A stretch of 64,000 nucleotides of DNA from Thalassotalea mangrovi (GTDB taxonomy: Bacteria > Pseudomonadota > Gammaproteobacteria > Enterobacterales > Alteromonadaceae): NCBI RefSeq assembly GCF_005116735.1, contig NZ_SWDB01000018.1, forward strand, positions 1-64,000, given 5' to 3'. The position numbers were made by a program, and so were the translations under genes. Position 1 is the stretch's first letter; each line of letters starts with the position of its first letter. The notes below the pieces were generated by a model that was given only the letters and a program-made list of their open reading frames with translations, was not told the DNA's origin and did no database searches. This document shows positions 7,962-16,746 of the stretch, one piece after another.

Positions 7962-8861
7962 ATGTCTCAACACAATCAAACCAAATCCGGTGTGATTAAC
8001 GCTATCTGTGCATACACCCTGTGGGGTATCGCACCGATTTACTTTAAATTGATCCAGCATATTTCTGCCAGCGAAATATTAATGCATAGGATCGTCTGGT
8101 CGTTTGCTTTACTCGCCCTGATCATCCTGGTCATGGGTAAATGGTCGAAAGTACAAACCATTCTGTCACAACCGAAAACCTTAATGTGGTTAGGGGGAAC
8201 GGCGCTAATCCTCGCCGCGAACTGGCTGATATTTATCTGGGCTGTGAACAATGGCCACATTCTTGAAGCCAGTCTCGGCTATTATATTAATCCGTTACTC
8301 AATGTTGCCCTTGGCATGATATTTTTAGGGGAGCGTTTGTCAAAATGGCAAATTGTCTCCGTTGCCCTGGCGCTTATTGGCGTAATGATCCAATTGCTAA
8401 GCCTGGGCAGTGTCCCGGTAATTGCACTGTCGCTCGCCGCTTCATTCGGGATTTATGGCTTATTGCGGAAAAAGCTGATGGTGGACTCGTTAGCGGGTTT
8501 ATTTGTTGAATCTGCCTGGTTATTACCCATAGCATTACTCTATTGGATGGTGTTCCTGAATAGCCCAACCAGTAATTTTGCCAATAATCCAATGGATTTA
8601 AATACCCTGTTGATTGCCGCAGGGATTGTTACCACAGCCCCTTTGCTGTTTTTCACCGGCGCAGCAAAACGCCTGACGTTGGCGACACTGGGCTTTTTCC
8701 AGTACATCGGGCCAAGTATTATGTTTGTGATCGCCATCAGCGTTTATCAGGAACCTCTGGTGATGGAAAAACTGGTAACCTTTGGCTTTATCTGGTCGGC
8801 ACTGGTGATTTACAGCCTGGATTCCTATCGTAAACACCGTAACAATAAAAAGCGTATTTAA
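7962..8861 (+). CDS. rarD: RarD, EamA/DMT family transporter
   Basis: 299 residues with ten predicted membrane helices. The RarD signature regions AYTLWGIAPIYFKLI at the start, HRIVWSFALL, the NNGHILEASLGYYINPL segment and the late LGFFQYIGPS are all present. RarD belongs to the drug/metabolite transporter superfamily (named from chloramphenicol sensitivity), and its natural substrate is unsettled. The gene is monocistronic, with its start at 7962 after a short AT-rich leader. Its place next to yigI and recQ matches the E. coli neighbourhood. Confidence 0.93.
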   Translation: MSQHNQTKSGVINAICAYTLWGIAPIYFKLIQHISASEILMHRIVWSFALLALIILVMGKWSKVQTILSQPKTLMWLGGTALILAANWLIFIWAVNNGHILEASLGYYINPLLNVALGMIFLGERLSKWQIVSVALALIGVMIQLLSLGSVPVIALSLAASFGIYGLLRKKLMVDSLAGLFVESAWLLPIALLYWMVFLNSPTSNFANNPMDLNTLLIAAGIVTTAPLLFFTGAAKRLTLATLGFFQYIGPSIMFVIAISVYQEPLVMEKLVTFGFIWSALVIYSLDSYRKHRNNKKRI

Positions 8862-9240
8862 AACCTTTCGTCGAGGCCAATACCATGCAGATTATTCTCT
8901 CGGGTTTTGGTCTCGTTTAGTCACCCTCTGTCGCCATGAGAAGTTCAGCAAAATAAGCCTCATTTTCTGACAGCATTTACGAAAAAACATTCAACATTGT
9001 TAAAACTTGCTTACATTTTAACAAGTTGAGTTAATTCTTATCACTTCCTTAGTACGATTTATTCTGGTATTAGTAATGTTGATTTAACGAAATTTTAACT
9101 TTTTTGAGGGCCAAATTTCGACATAACGCCGAATAACGTATTCCCCCATGCGTTTTTGAGTAGTAACCATGACCTGTTCTTAATGCCTCTGGCATTAGGT
9201 TAGGGAATCGAATTAATACACAATAATAAAGGATAGGGAA
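8862..9240. other. 379-base intergenic region, leader of the TonB-dependent receptor
   Basis: No gene is seen. The part 8990-9110 is very AT-rich and is the likely promoter area for the receptor. A perfect 7-bp hairpin, TAATGCC-TCT-GGCATTA (9181-9197), lies in the 5' leader 43 bases before the start. The receptor start has a strong AAGGATAGGG Shine-Dalgarno. I could not assign -35/-10 boxes or a Fur box with confidence. Confidence 0.4.
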
Positions 9241-11868
9241 ATGTTTAAACGAACATTACTAAATCGCACCATTACTGCGCTAGCCGGAACGGCAATACTA
9301 AGTATGCCAGCTTTTGTCGCTCAGGCGGCCGAAGAGGAAGATATTGAACGTATTGAAGTGACAGGATCGCACATCAAACGTACTGATATGGAAGGTCCAT
9401 CACCGGTCACTAGCTTATCATCCGAAGATATTTCAAAGTCAGGTGTTACTGACCTTATTGGTCTGTTTGCTAAGTTACCGATTTCCGGGCAAGGTACTTT
9501 TTCAACCCAGGCGAATAGTTCTGATGACACCGCTAATGGTGGTTCCAGTGTCTCTCTGCGTGGTCTTGGAGCGGACTCTACCTTGATTCTGGTTAACGGT
9601 CGTCGCGTATCGGTTAGCCCGTTTGCAAAATCAATTGATACCGCATTCGTTGATATTAACAATATTCCCATTGCGGCGATCAAGCGCGTCGATATCCTGA
9701 AGGACGGTGCTTCGGCGATTTACGGTTCTGATGCGATTGCTGGTGTAATCAACATCATTTTACGTGACGATATGGACGGTGCAGAACTGAATGTGAAATT
9801 CGGTGATACCGCTGATGGTGGCGGTGAAGAGCAAAACGTTAGCTTAGTGTGGGGGAACAGTGACGAGAAAAGTAGTCATACCTTTGTCCTTGATTACTTT
9901 AAACGTGAAGAAGTCCTCTATGCCGATCGTGACTATTCTAAGTCAGCAAACCAGGCCGCTCTTCGCCCAAATGACCCCTTTGCCACCGATTTTCGTTCAT
10001 CTTCAGGTATCCCTGGCACTATAGAACTGGCTTCCGATCCTACGGTTCGCGTCCCTGATACCTTTGGTAATGATGTTTGTGCGCCAGAGGATATCGGCGG
10101 TCCATTTTGTCGCTACGATTATGCGCCGCATATGTCTATGTTCCCGGAAAGTGAACGGTTTAGTTTTAACTACATGGGTAAATATGAAATCAGTGATTCG
10201 GTTGAAGGATTCGCAGAACTGAACGGCCAGAATTCGAAATCGGTAGTTCGTGGTGCGGGTTCGCCTTCGTTTGAAGAATTATTCATGTCTGGTGACAACC
10301 CTAATCATCCATTTGCGGATGATCCTGACAGTGAGTTTTATCAACAGGATTTAACCATGCGTCGTCGTACCGTCGATATTGGTAATCGTCAGAAAAATGT
10401 TGATAGTGATTACTACCGGGTGATTTTAGGGGCCCGCGGTGATATCGGCGACTGGAACTGGGAAGCGGCTTACAGTTACATCAAGAGTGAATCGACAGAG
10501 ATGGGTGTAGATGGTTTCCCCAATTCACAACGCATTCAGGAAGCGATAGACAGTGGGCTGTGGAATCCATTTGAACCTTCCTCCAACAGCGAAGAAGCAT
10601 TGGCTTATATCGAGACCTTTACCACACGTACAGGTAAATCAACCAATAAGTCATTTGATGCGAAAATTTCCGGCCCGGTATTCAGCTTGCCTGCGGGGGA
10701 ATTATTTGTAGGTTTCGGTGCTGAGTATCGTGAGCAATCGATTAGTGATAATCCGGACGATCAATTCTTACGGGGTAACGTGTTTGGTACTGAGGCAACG
10801 CAGGCGAATGCCAGTCGCGATAATACCGCAATTTTTGGTGAGGTAATGGTACCTATCTTTGATAGCCTGGAAATGCAATTTGCCCTTCGCTATGAGGATT
10901 ACAGTGACTTTGGTACCACGACAGATCCGAAAGTTTCTTTCCTGTGGACTCCGACCGAAAACCTCAGCTTCCGTGGTTCATACGGTACCGCCTTCCGTGC
11001 TCCGTCATTACATCAGATTGGCCTGGGGCGCACCGATGAGTCACCAAATCTTGTCGATGATATTCGTTGTGCGGCTGTTGGTAACATCAACAAGGCCTGT
11101 GAACCTCAGGAATATACTGCGGTATTTGAAGGTAATCCGGATTTGGGGCCTGAAGAATCAACCTCGTATAACCTGGGTGTAATTTACAACATTACTGATA
11201 ACATCAACTTCTCCCTGGATTATTACAATTACGAAATCGAAGATATTATCGATTCTGATACCCAGTTCATCTTCTCGAATTTTGGTGCTGATCCAAATGT
11301 TGTTGAGCGTCTGCCTTCCAACATTCCAGGCGATCCAGGTGAGGTTGTCACTATTTTTGATTCTTTCCAGAATATTGGTGATTTAGATACCTCAGGGATT
11401 GATTTGGACTTCCGCTGGGATTTAGATACCGGATTAGGCCAGTTTAAATTAGCTTATATCCTTAACTACGTTCTTGAATATGAAGATCGTCGTCCTGGCG
11501 CTGAAGGCGGACAACGGATTGATACTGAAGTTGGAGATTTTGAGCAACCGGAATTCCGTTGGACCGCATCGGCGGACTGGATTGGGTTTGACGAGAACCT
11601 GGGTGTCAACCTGGCCGTAAACTACATTGATGAATTTGAGCAGGACGCGGCAGTACAGGCTGTGGGTATGCCGAAGGTTGATTCATTTACGACGGTAGAT
11701 ACCGCCATAAACTTTTATGGTTTTAAAAATACCGTGTTGACCTTAGGTGCGACCAACTTATTCAATGAAGAGCCGCCATTTGCCTATCATGATTTTATGG
11801 GCTTTGTGGTAAATGTTCATAGTGGTCAGGGCCGCTTTGCTTACCTTCAGGCCAAATACTCATTTTAA
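9241..11868 (+). CDS. TonB-dependent outer-membrane receptor
   Basis: 875 residues: signal peptide (about 29, ending AQA), TonB box-like segment DIERIEVTGS, plug domain (about 50-170) with VSLRGLG, LVNGRR and DILKDGASAIYGSDAIAGVINII, then a 22-strand barrel ending in YSF. It resembles the receptors with the EDIERIEVTGS start common in Alteromonadales and Xanthomonadales, which take up oligosaccharides, peptides or siderophores through the outer membrane with TonB-ExbBD energy. It stands alone, with no adjacent TonB system, tryptophan halogenase or glycoside hydrolase, so the ligand is open. A Shine-Dalgarno AAGGATAGGG precedes the ATG, and a strong terminator follows. Confidence 0.93.
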   Translation: MFKRTLLNRTITALAGTAILSMPAFVAQAAEEEDIERIEVTGSHIKRTDMEGPSPVTSLSSEDISKSGVTDLIGLFAKLPISGQGTFSTQANSSDDTANGGSSVSLRGLGADSTLILVNGRRVSVSPFAKSIDTAFVDINNIPIAAIKRVDILKDGASAIYGSDAIAGVINIILRDDMDGAELNVKFGDTADGGGEEQNVSLVWGNSDEKSSHTFVLDYFKREEVLYADRDYSKSANQAALRPNDPFATDFRSSSGIPGTIELASDPTVRVPDTFGNDVCAPEDIGGPFCRYDYAPHMSMFPESERFSFNYMGKYEISDSVEGFAELNGQNSKSVVRGAGSPSFEELFMSGDNPNHPFADDPDSEFYQQDLTMRRRTVDIGNRQKNVDSDYYRVILGARGDIGDWNWEAAYSYIKSESTEMGVDGFPNSQRIQEAIDSGLWNPFEPSSNSEEALAYIETFTTRTGKSTNKSFDAKISGPVFSLPAGELFVGFGAEYREQSISDNPDDQFLRGNVFGTEATQANASRDNTAIFGEVMVPIFDSLEMQFALRYEDYSDFGTTTDPKVSFLWTPTENLSFRGSYGTAFRAPSLHQIGLGRTDESPNLVDDIRCAAVGNINKACEPQEYTAVFEGNPDLGPEESTSYNLGVIYNITDNINFSLDYYNYEIEDIIDSDTQFIFSNFGADPNVVERLPSNIPGDPGEVVTIFDSFQNIGDLDTSGIDLDFRWDLDTGLGQFKLAYILNYVLEYEDRRPGAEGGQRIDTEVGDFEQPEFRWTASADWIGFDENLGVNLAVNYIDEFEQDAAVQAVGMPKVDSFTTVDTAINFYGFKNTVLTLGATNLFNEEPPFAYHDFMGFVVNVHSGQGRFAYLQAKYSF

Positions 11869-11885
11869 TGGTTGAAATTGCAGTT

Positions 11886-11916
11886 AAAAAGGGGAGCTAA
11901 GCTCCCCTTTTTTATT
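11886..11916. terminator. Bidirectional rho-independent terminator
   Basis: AAAAA, then stem GGGGAGC (11891-11897), loop TAA, stem GCTCCCC, then TTTTTT. It has A and T runs on both sides and lies between the convergent TonB receptor and M48 peptidase genes, so it can serve both. Confidence 0.9.
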
Positions 11917-11958
11917 TAAACAGATTTCATTCTCTAATCATTGCCCTCTAGGCAATTG

Positions 11959-12978
11959 CTATTGAGTTGCCCGTTGAATGCGTTCTTCAAACTGGGGATG
12001 GGTAGACAGATATTCGACAAGGGGCTGAGATTTTTCTTCTCCCAGGCTTTCCTGTAATCGTGTCATCGCCTCTACAAACGCTTCAGGGCTGGCGCCAATG
12101 CTGGATAGCTGTTGAATGGCATATTGATCAGCTTCCCGTTCCATATCCCTTGAAAACTTGTTCTGCAATAAGGTTAATGCGGTACCTGAAAACAATTCTG
12201 CCATGCCTTCAAGGTCACCAAAAAAATAGGTGATCATTAAACTGGTACCTACCGACTCGGTCATAATTCTTAAGCTATGGCGTTCAACCACATGGCCGAT
12301 TTCATGCAACATTATGGCATTCAATGCATCTGGATGATCGACAAACAAGGTTGCCAGATCATCGGTGACAACGACTGTGCCACCAGGTAGCGCAAAGGCA
12401 TTGGCGCCATAAAACTCGCTTTTCTTGATGAACAGCTCGAATTGATCCTGAGGTAAGGATAATTGGCTGAGAAGCTGTTGCCAGTTGTGATGAATCGACT
12501 GCTGTTGTTCAACATGCAGCTCACTGCTTGTCAGTATCTCTTCGTCAAATAATTCCATAACCTGTTCGTCAATATTATGACTAACCGACGGCGGAATCAT
12601 GTTGGCAACCGCCATTGCTGCGGTTGGGATCACCGAATTACTTAACCAGTAAAAGCTGATTGGTAGTAATGCGGTGGCAGCTAAACACGCCCACTTGTTA
12701 CTTTCCAACCAGGCCAGGATTCGGTTTCCTTTATTTGCTTTATACAATTGTGTTGCGGTGGCGGTATTACCATTGATTTCAAGGCGACTGCCATCATTCA
12801 GTAATACCTCGCACGGTAGTGATGGCAGGGGTGGCACAACGTCGAGATCAAACAGGTCGATTCGTCTTGATGCATTATCCGTCGTCGCAGTAATTAATAA
12901 CTGCTGGTTTTTAATAGCCACGGTAACTTCGCAGGATTCACTGCTACCTGCGAAGTACATTAATCCGGAATCAGACAT
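11959..12978 (-). CDS. Membrane-anchored M48 family metallopeptidase
   Basis: 339 residues. The first ~85 residues are a beta-rich domain with no signal peptide, one membrane segment follows at about 97-112, and the M48 catalytic domain takes the rest. The zinc motif HEIGH lies at 225-229 and the third ligand Glu is in READ (about 282); LPGGTVVVTDDL before the motif is typical of M48. It probably degrades misfolded membrane or periplasmic proteins, like BepA/LoiP relatives, with the catalytic part outside the inner membrane. Its ATG overlaps the stop of the DUF898 gene by one base (TAATG), so the two are translationally coupled and likely act together. Confidence 0.87.
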   Translation of the reverse strand: MSDSGLMYFAGSSESCEVTVAIKNQQLLITATTDNASRRIDLFDLDVVPPLPSLPCEVLLNDGSRLEINGNTATATQLYKANKGNRILAWLESNKWACLAATALLPISFYWLSNSVIPTAAMAVANMIPPSVSHNIDEQVMELFDEEILTSSELHVEQQQSIHHNWQQLLSQLSLPQDQFELFIKKSEFYGANAFALPGGTVVVTDDLATLFVDHPDALNAIMLHEIGHVVERHSLRIMTESVGTSLMITYFFGDLEGMAELFSGTALTLLQNKFSRDMEREADQYAIQQLSSIGASPEAFVEAMTRLQESLGEEKSQPLVEYLSTHPQFEERIQRATQ

Positions 12979-14063
12979 TAGGTTAATGCCACATCCACAT
13001 CAAATACGTTGGCAACTTCATCACCCAATGCGGAAGTTTCTTCAACAATCGTATCAATGACTGGTTGGATATCGTCACAGATATTGATTTGCGTATTATT
13101 TACCGTGTAATTGGCGGTTCGCACCTTGGTCCAGGGATAGGCAAAACCGAGGGTACAGACGAGAGCGACGATATTGCTGATCTGTAACCAGGCCAGGCTG
13201 GAGAACTGAAAACTGGAAGCAAATGTTGCCACATCATCAAGTTCAGTGTTTTCAAACAGGTAATTGCGGATAATCGATTTGTACAACGCCTGGATAAAGG
13301 TAAAGAACAGTAAGTAAATACCCATGGTCACAATAGTGACTAGTGCACTGGTCGCCCCATCTTGCTGAAATGCTTCTGCACCAACGCCGCCGATGATAGC
13401 CATCATTACACCAAAAAATAACATTAATCCCAGCGTCAGGCCTATCGTTGCCAACGCCGCCATATAGTAAGTACCGGAAGTAATTTTCGTATTGAAGGCT
13501 TTGTTGCCGTAGCGAGTATTATCGACAATAAACTTGTCCATGCGTTTTAATACCCAAGGCAGCAATAGATACAAGGTAAACACACTGGCAACAGGCAGCA
13601 GGATGAAGTTGATGGCCGCATCCCATGGAGAACCTTTAAAGTCAAAGCGGACATTGCGATAGCTGGTCATCCGCATGTTGAAACGCATGCTGGCACAGAT
13701 CAGAAATGGCATAAGTACCAAAAACAGTAGGGAGGCAACTAAACCGGCGACCGGTGCAAACAGGTTTAATAAATAAAAGCCTCCAAACAAGACGACGGCT
13801 ATAATCCGGCCTTTTAGTATTTGTAATGGCTGTGCCAGATAGCTGAAGCGATGGCCATCAAGCTCAGTATGACTGAAAAAGTAACGATTGGTTCTGACCT
13901 TGGCCCAGGCTGAATAGATGCCCAGGGTTAATATGCTTAAGACAACATTAACCACCCAGATTTTAAAAAATTCCCCGGCCTTGCCATGAAAATGAAAAGC
14001 TTTCGGTTGATAGGTTTTATTCACGACTGGCGCAGCGTCGCCCTGTGCAATAGTAGATTCCAT
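12978..14063 (-). CDS. YjgN/DUF898 family polytopic membrane protein
   Basis: 361 residues with several membrane helices. The FHFHGKAGEFFKIWVVN start, the repeated LTLGIYSAWAKVRTNRYF / CTLGFAYPWTKVRTANY segments and the two-fold internal repeat are the hallmarks of DUF898 (YjgN). The molecular function is not established. It is first in a two-gene operon with the M48 peptidase, with overlapping stop and start, a pairing found widely in Proteobacteria. The peptidase partner suggests a membrane quality-control or proteolysis complex, but this is inference. Confidence 0.88.
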   Translation of the reverse strand: MESTIAQGDAAPVVNKTYQPKAFHFHGKAGEFFKIWVVNVVLSILTLGIYSAWAKVRTNRYFFSHTELDGHRFSYLAQPLQILKGRIIAVVLFGGFYLLNLFAPVAGLVASLLFLVLMPFLICASMRFNMRMTSYRNVRFDFKGSPWDAAINFILLPVASVFTLYLLLPWVLKRMDKFIVDNTRYGNKAFNTKITSGTYYMAALATIGLTLGLMLFFGVMMAIIGGVGAEAFQQDGATSALVTIVTMGIYLLFFTFIQALYKSIIRNYLFENTELDDVATFASSFQFSSLAWLQISNIVALVCTLGFAYPWTKVRTANYTVNNTQINICDDIQPVIDTIVEETSALGDEVANVFDVDVALT

Positions 14064-14286
14064 ATAGAAGTAATTCCTTGTTATTTTTATTTATTATCAG
14101 AGTTCGAGGGCGTTGCTTTGTCAATAATCTGGGTTGTAGAAAGTAAACCCGTGAATGGAAAGTCAGACGGTATTCTCTCAGAAGATCGAAATTCGAACAT
14201 CATCGACCATTTTGTTTAATTATCCGGCAAAGATCAACCTTGCCGAATAACCAGGAGCTTAATGGAAATTTATGGGGGTGGTGAGA

Positions 14287-16461
14287 TTAGATGGCTTCGA
14301 GATTGGCGTAGGCAACAACCAGCCATTTGCTACCGTGCTCAATAAAGTTGACCTGCACCCGTGATTGGGCGCCGCTACCTTCGAAATTTAACACCGTGCC
14401 TTCACCAAATTTACTATGACGTACCTGCTGGCCTAATTTAAACCCGGTATCGGCAAAGGTATCTAAGGATATGGTGTTGGCAAAGCGGCCAGTCGTTTTC
14501 GGCTTAACCGCCTGATTCTTCATCCGGATCTCATCCAGATACTGATCCGGAATTTCCCGCAGGAAGCGACTGGGGCGGTGGTATTTTTCCTGGCCGTATA
14601 AGCGTCGTGATTCGGCATGGCATAAATACAGTTTTTCCATCGCCCGGGTCATACCGACATAACAAAGGCGGCGCTCTTCTTCCAAGCGGGTAATATCGTC
14701 ACCTGATTGTTGTGACGGAAACATACCTTCTTCCATGCCAACCATAAACACCAGGGGAAATTCCAGGCCTTTGGCGGAGTGCAAGGTCATTAACTGCACC
14801 GCCGCTTCATATTCGTCTGCCTGGGATTCGCCCGCTTCCAATGAAGCATGGGTTAAAAAGGCAGTAAGTGGCGTCATCTCATCTTCAACTTCCGGATCTA
14901 CTTCAAAGGTCTGACAGGCAGTGACTAATTCATTTAAGTTTTCGATGCGAGCGGCAGCGCGTTCACCTTTTTCAGCCTGATACATGGCTTTTAAACCAGA
15001 ATGTTGAATCACATGATTGGCTTGTTGATCCAGGTTCAGGTTTAAGGTGTCATCTTCCAACTGGTTAATTAATTCAATGAAGGTCTTAATCGCATTGGCC
15101 GGACGCGCCGATAGCTGTTCACCGTCAAGCATGCGGATACAGGCTTCCCACAGGGTGGAACCATGACTGCGGGCGGCATCGCGTACCAGCGATAAGGTCT
15201 GATTACCTATGCCTCTGGTCGGTGTATTAATAATGCGTTCAAACGAGGCATCATCGTTACGATTGTTCATCAGTCGCAAATAAGCCAGGGCATCTTTAAT
15301 TTCCTGGCGTTCGAAGAATCGTAAACCACCGTAAATTCGATAAGGTAGTTGCGCCTGTAACAAGGCTTCTTCCAGTAACCGAGACTGGGCATTTGAGCGA
15401 TAAAGGATGGCGACATCATCGAGACTATTGCCTTCATCCAGCCATTGCTTAATCCGGCTGCTGACAAAACGGGACTCATCAAGATCATTGAATGCGGTAT
15501 AAACAGAAATCGCTTCACCGTCGGAATCTTTGGTCCATAAATCTTTACCAAGGCGATTATTGTTGTTGCTGATCAGGGCGTTGGCGGCATTGAGAATATT
15601 ACCGGTGGAACGATAATTTTGCTCAAGTCGTATGGTTTCGGCACCGTCAAAATCTTTTAAAAAGCGCTGGATATTTTCAATTTTTGCGCCGCGCCAGCCA
15701 TATATCGACTGGTCATCGTCACCAACGATCATTACATTACCGTGCTCGCGACCCAATAAGTTTAACCAGGCATATTGAATAGCGTTAGTATCCTGGAATT
15801 CGTCTACCAGAATACGCGAGAAACGACGCTGGTAGTGTTCCAGCAAAACAGGATTATTCAGCCATAACTCATGGGCGCGAAGTAGCAATTCGGCAAAGTC
15901 TACCAGGCCTGCCCGGTCACAGGTATCCTGATAAATTTGATAGATTTTTTTGAATGTTTCTTCGGTCGGATCTAATTGCGCATCGATGTGTTTAGGGCGC
16001 AGCCCTTCATCTTTTTTGCCATTGATGTACCACATCGCCTGTTTCGCCGGCCATTTTTTCTCATCCAGGTTCATCGAGCGGGTCACCCGCTTTAACAAGC
16101 GTAACTGATCATCAGAGTCCAGAACCTGAAAGCTTTGCGGTAATTTCGCCTCCTGGAAATGCATGCGCAACAGGCGGTGCGCCAGGCCATGGAAGGTACC
16201 AATCCACATACCATGAATATTACTGCCAACCGCCTGTTCTACCCGGGCGCGCATTTCTGCCGCCGCTTTATTGGTAAAGGTTACCGCTAAAATACTGTGC
16301 GGTGAGACGTTCTCAACCCGCATTAACCAGGCAATCCGATGCACCAATACTCGAGTTTTACCGCTGCCAGCGCCCGCCAGTACCAGCATGTTTTGCGCCG
16401 GAGCTGCTACCGCTTCGCGTTGTTTGTCGTTCAAAGAGTCGAGTAATTCCGATACATCCAT
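14287..16461 (-). CDS. uvrD: DNA helicase II UvrD
   Basis: 724 residues, the usual UvrD length. Superfamily 1A motifs are intact: GAGSGKT (30-36), TFTNKAAAEM, Walker B DEFQDTNAIQ, GDDDQSIYGWRGA, LEQNYRS, TLHSAKGLEFP and VGMTRAMEKL. The C-terminal ~60 residues (Tudor-like tail) carry the usual LGQQVRHSKFGEG segment. It unwinds 3' to 5' in nucleotide excision and mismatch repair and removes RecA filaments. A near-perfect LexA operator 63 bases upstream indicates SOS induction. In E. coli it follows dapF-yigA-xerC-yigB; here four genes separate it from yigB. Confidence 0.97.
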   Translation of the reverse strand: MDVSELLDSLNDKQREAVAAPAQNMLVLAGAGSGKTRVLVHRIAWLMRVENVSPHSILAVTFTNKAAAEMRARVEQAVGSNIHGMWIGTFHGLAHRLLRMHFQEAKLPQSFQVLDSDDQLRLLKRVTRSMNLDEKKWPAKQAMWYINGKKDEGLRPKHIDAQLDPTEETFKKIYQIYQDTCDRAGLVDFAELLLRAHELWLNNPVLLEHYQRRFSRILVDEFQDTNAIQYAWLNLLGREHGNVMIVGDDDQSIYGWRGAKIENIQRFLKDFDGAETIRLEQNYRSTGNILNAANALISNNNNRLGKDLWTKDSDGEAISVYTAFNDLDESRFVSSRIKQWLDEGNSLDDVAILYRSNAQSRLLEEALLQAQLPYRIYGGLRFFERQEIKDALAYLRLMNNRNDDASFERIINTPTRGIGNQTLSLVRDAARSHGSTLWEACIRMLDGEQLSARPANAIKTFIELINQLEDDTLNLNLDQQANHVIQHSGLKAMYQAEKGERAAARIENLNELVTACQTFEVDPEVEDEMTPLTAFLTHASLEAGESQADEYEAAVQLMTLHSAKGLEFPLVFMVGMEEGMFPSQQSGDDITRLEEERRLCYVGMTRAMEKLYLCHAESRRLYGQEKYHRPSRFLREIPDQYLDEIRMKNQAVKPKTTGRFANTISLDTFADTGFKLGQQVRHSKFGEGTVLNFEGSGAQSRVQVNFIEHGSKWLVVAYANLEAI

Positions 16462-16523
16462 AATGAAAGTTGTTGCTCACTACCTGGTTAATATTGAGGG
16501 ACAGTATACCAGTATTTTAACTA

Positions 16524-16539
16524 CTGTATATAAGTACAG
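16524..16539. promoter_or_regulatory. LexA operator (SOS box) of uvrD
   Basis: CTGTATATAAGTACAG, exactly CTGT-N8-ACAG, with flanking TA and A that extend the E. coli consensus. It lies 63 bases before the uvrD start codon, and lexA is in the same window with matching boxes. Confidence 0.9.
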
Positions 16540-16570
16540 AAACCAGATTCTGACGAATCTGGTTTCTGTA

Positions 16571-16640
16571 GCTGTAAGCTGTAAGCGATAAGCGATAAGC
16601 GATAAGCGATAAGCTATAAGCTATAAGAGGTAAGCTGCTA
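16571..16640. repeat. Ten-unit 7-bp tandem array (GCGATAA / GCTATAA)
   Basis: Reading from 16571 in sevens: GCTGTAA x2, GCGATAA x4, GCTATAA x2, GAGGTAA, GCTGCTA. It is intergenic, just upstream of the uvrD promoter side. The same unit occurs degenerate at 4143-4184. Uniform units without unique spacers exclude a CRISPR. Confidence 0.85.
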
Positions 16641-16664
16641 AGGCAAGGCGGGAGGTGGAATCAT

Positions 16665-16709
16665 TGACGCAGTCCTCACCGATGTAATCTCCATCGACGT
16701 CAGTCTCCC
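16665..16709. repeat. Three 15-bp units of the CGACGCAGTCCTCAC repeat
   Basis: Units at 16665, 16680 and 16695, the first nearly identical to units at 632-691 (TGACGCAGTCCTCAC against CGACGCAGTCCTCAC). It follows the heptamer array directly after a GGCAAGGCGGGAGGTGGA linker, giving a composite repeat locus. Confidence 0.65.
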
Positions 16710-16718
16710 TCTATAACA

Positions 16719-16742
16719 GAAACGGTGCATTAGCACCGTTTC
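16719..16742. terminator. Hairpin terminator of the S10 peptidase gene
   Basis: Perfect 10-bp stem GAAACGGTGC (16719-16728) / GCACCGTTTC (16733-16742) with an ATTA loop, four bases beyond the minus-strand stop codon. The stem ends in AAA/TTT with only a weak T run, so it is probably functional for the minus-strand gene. Confidence 0.7.
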
Positions 16743-16746
16743 TTAG

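Noticed and set aside
16571-16640. Tandem repeats as a CRISPR array
   Set aside because: Units are 7 bp and contiguous with no unique spacers, and no cas gene is nearby.
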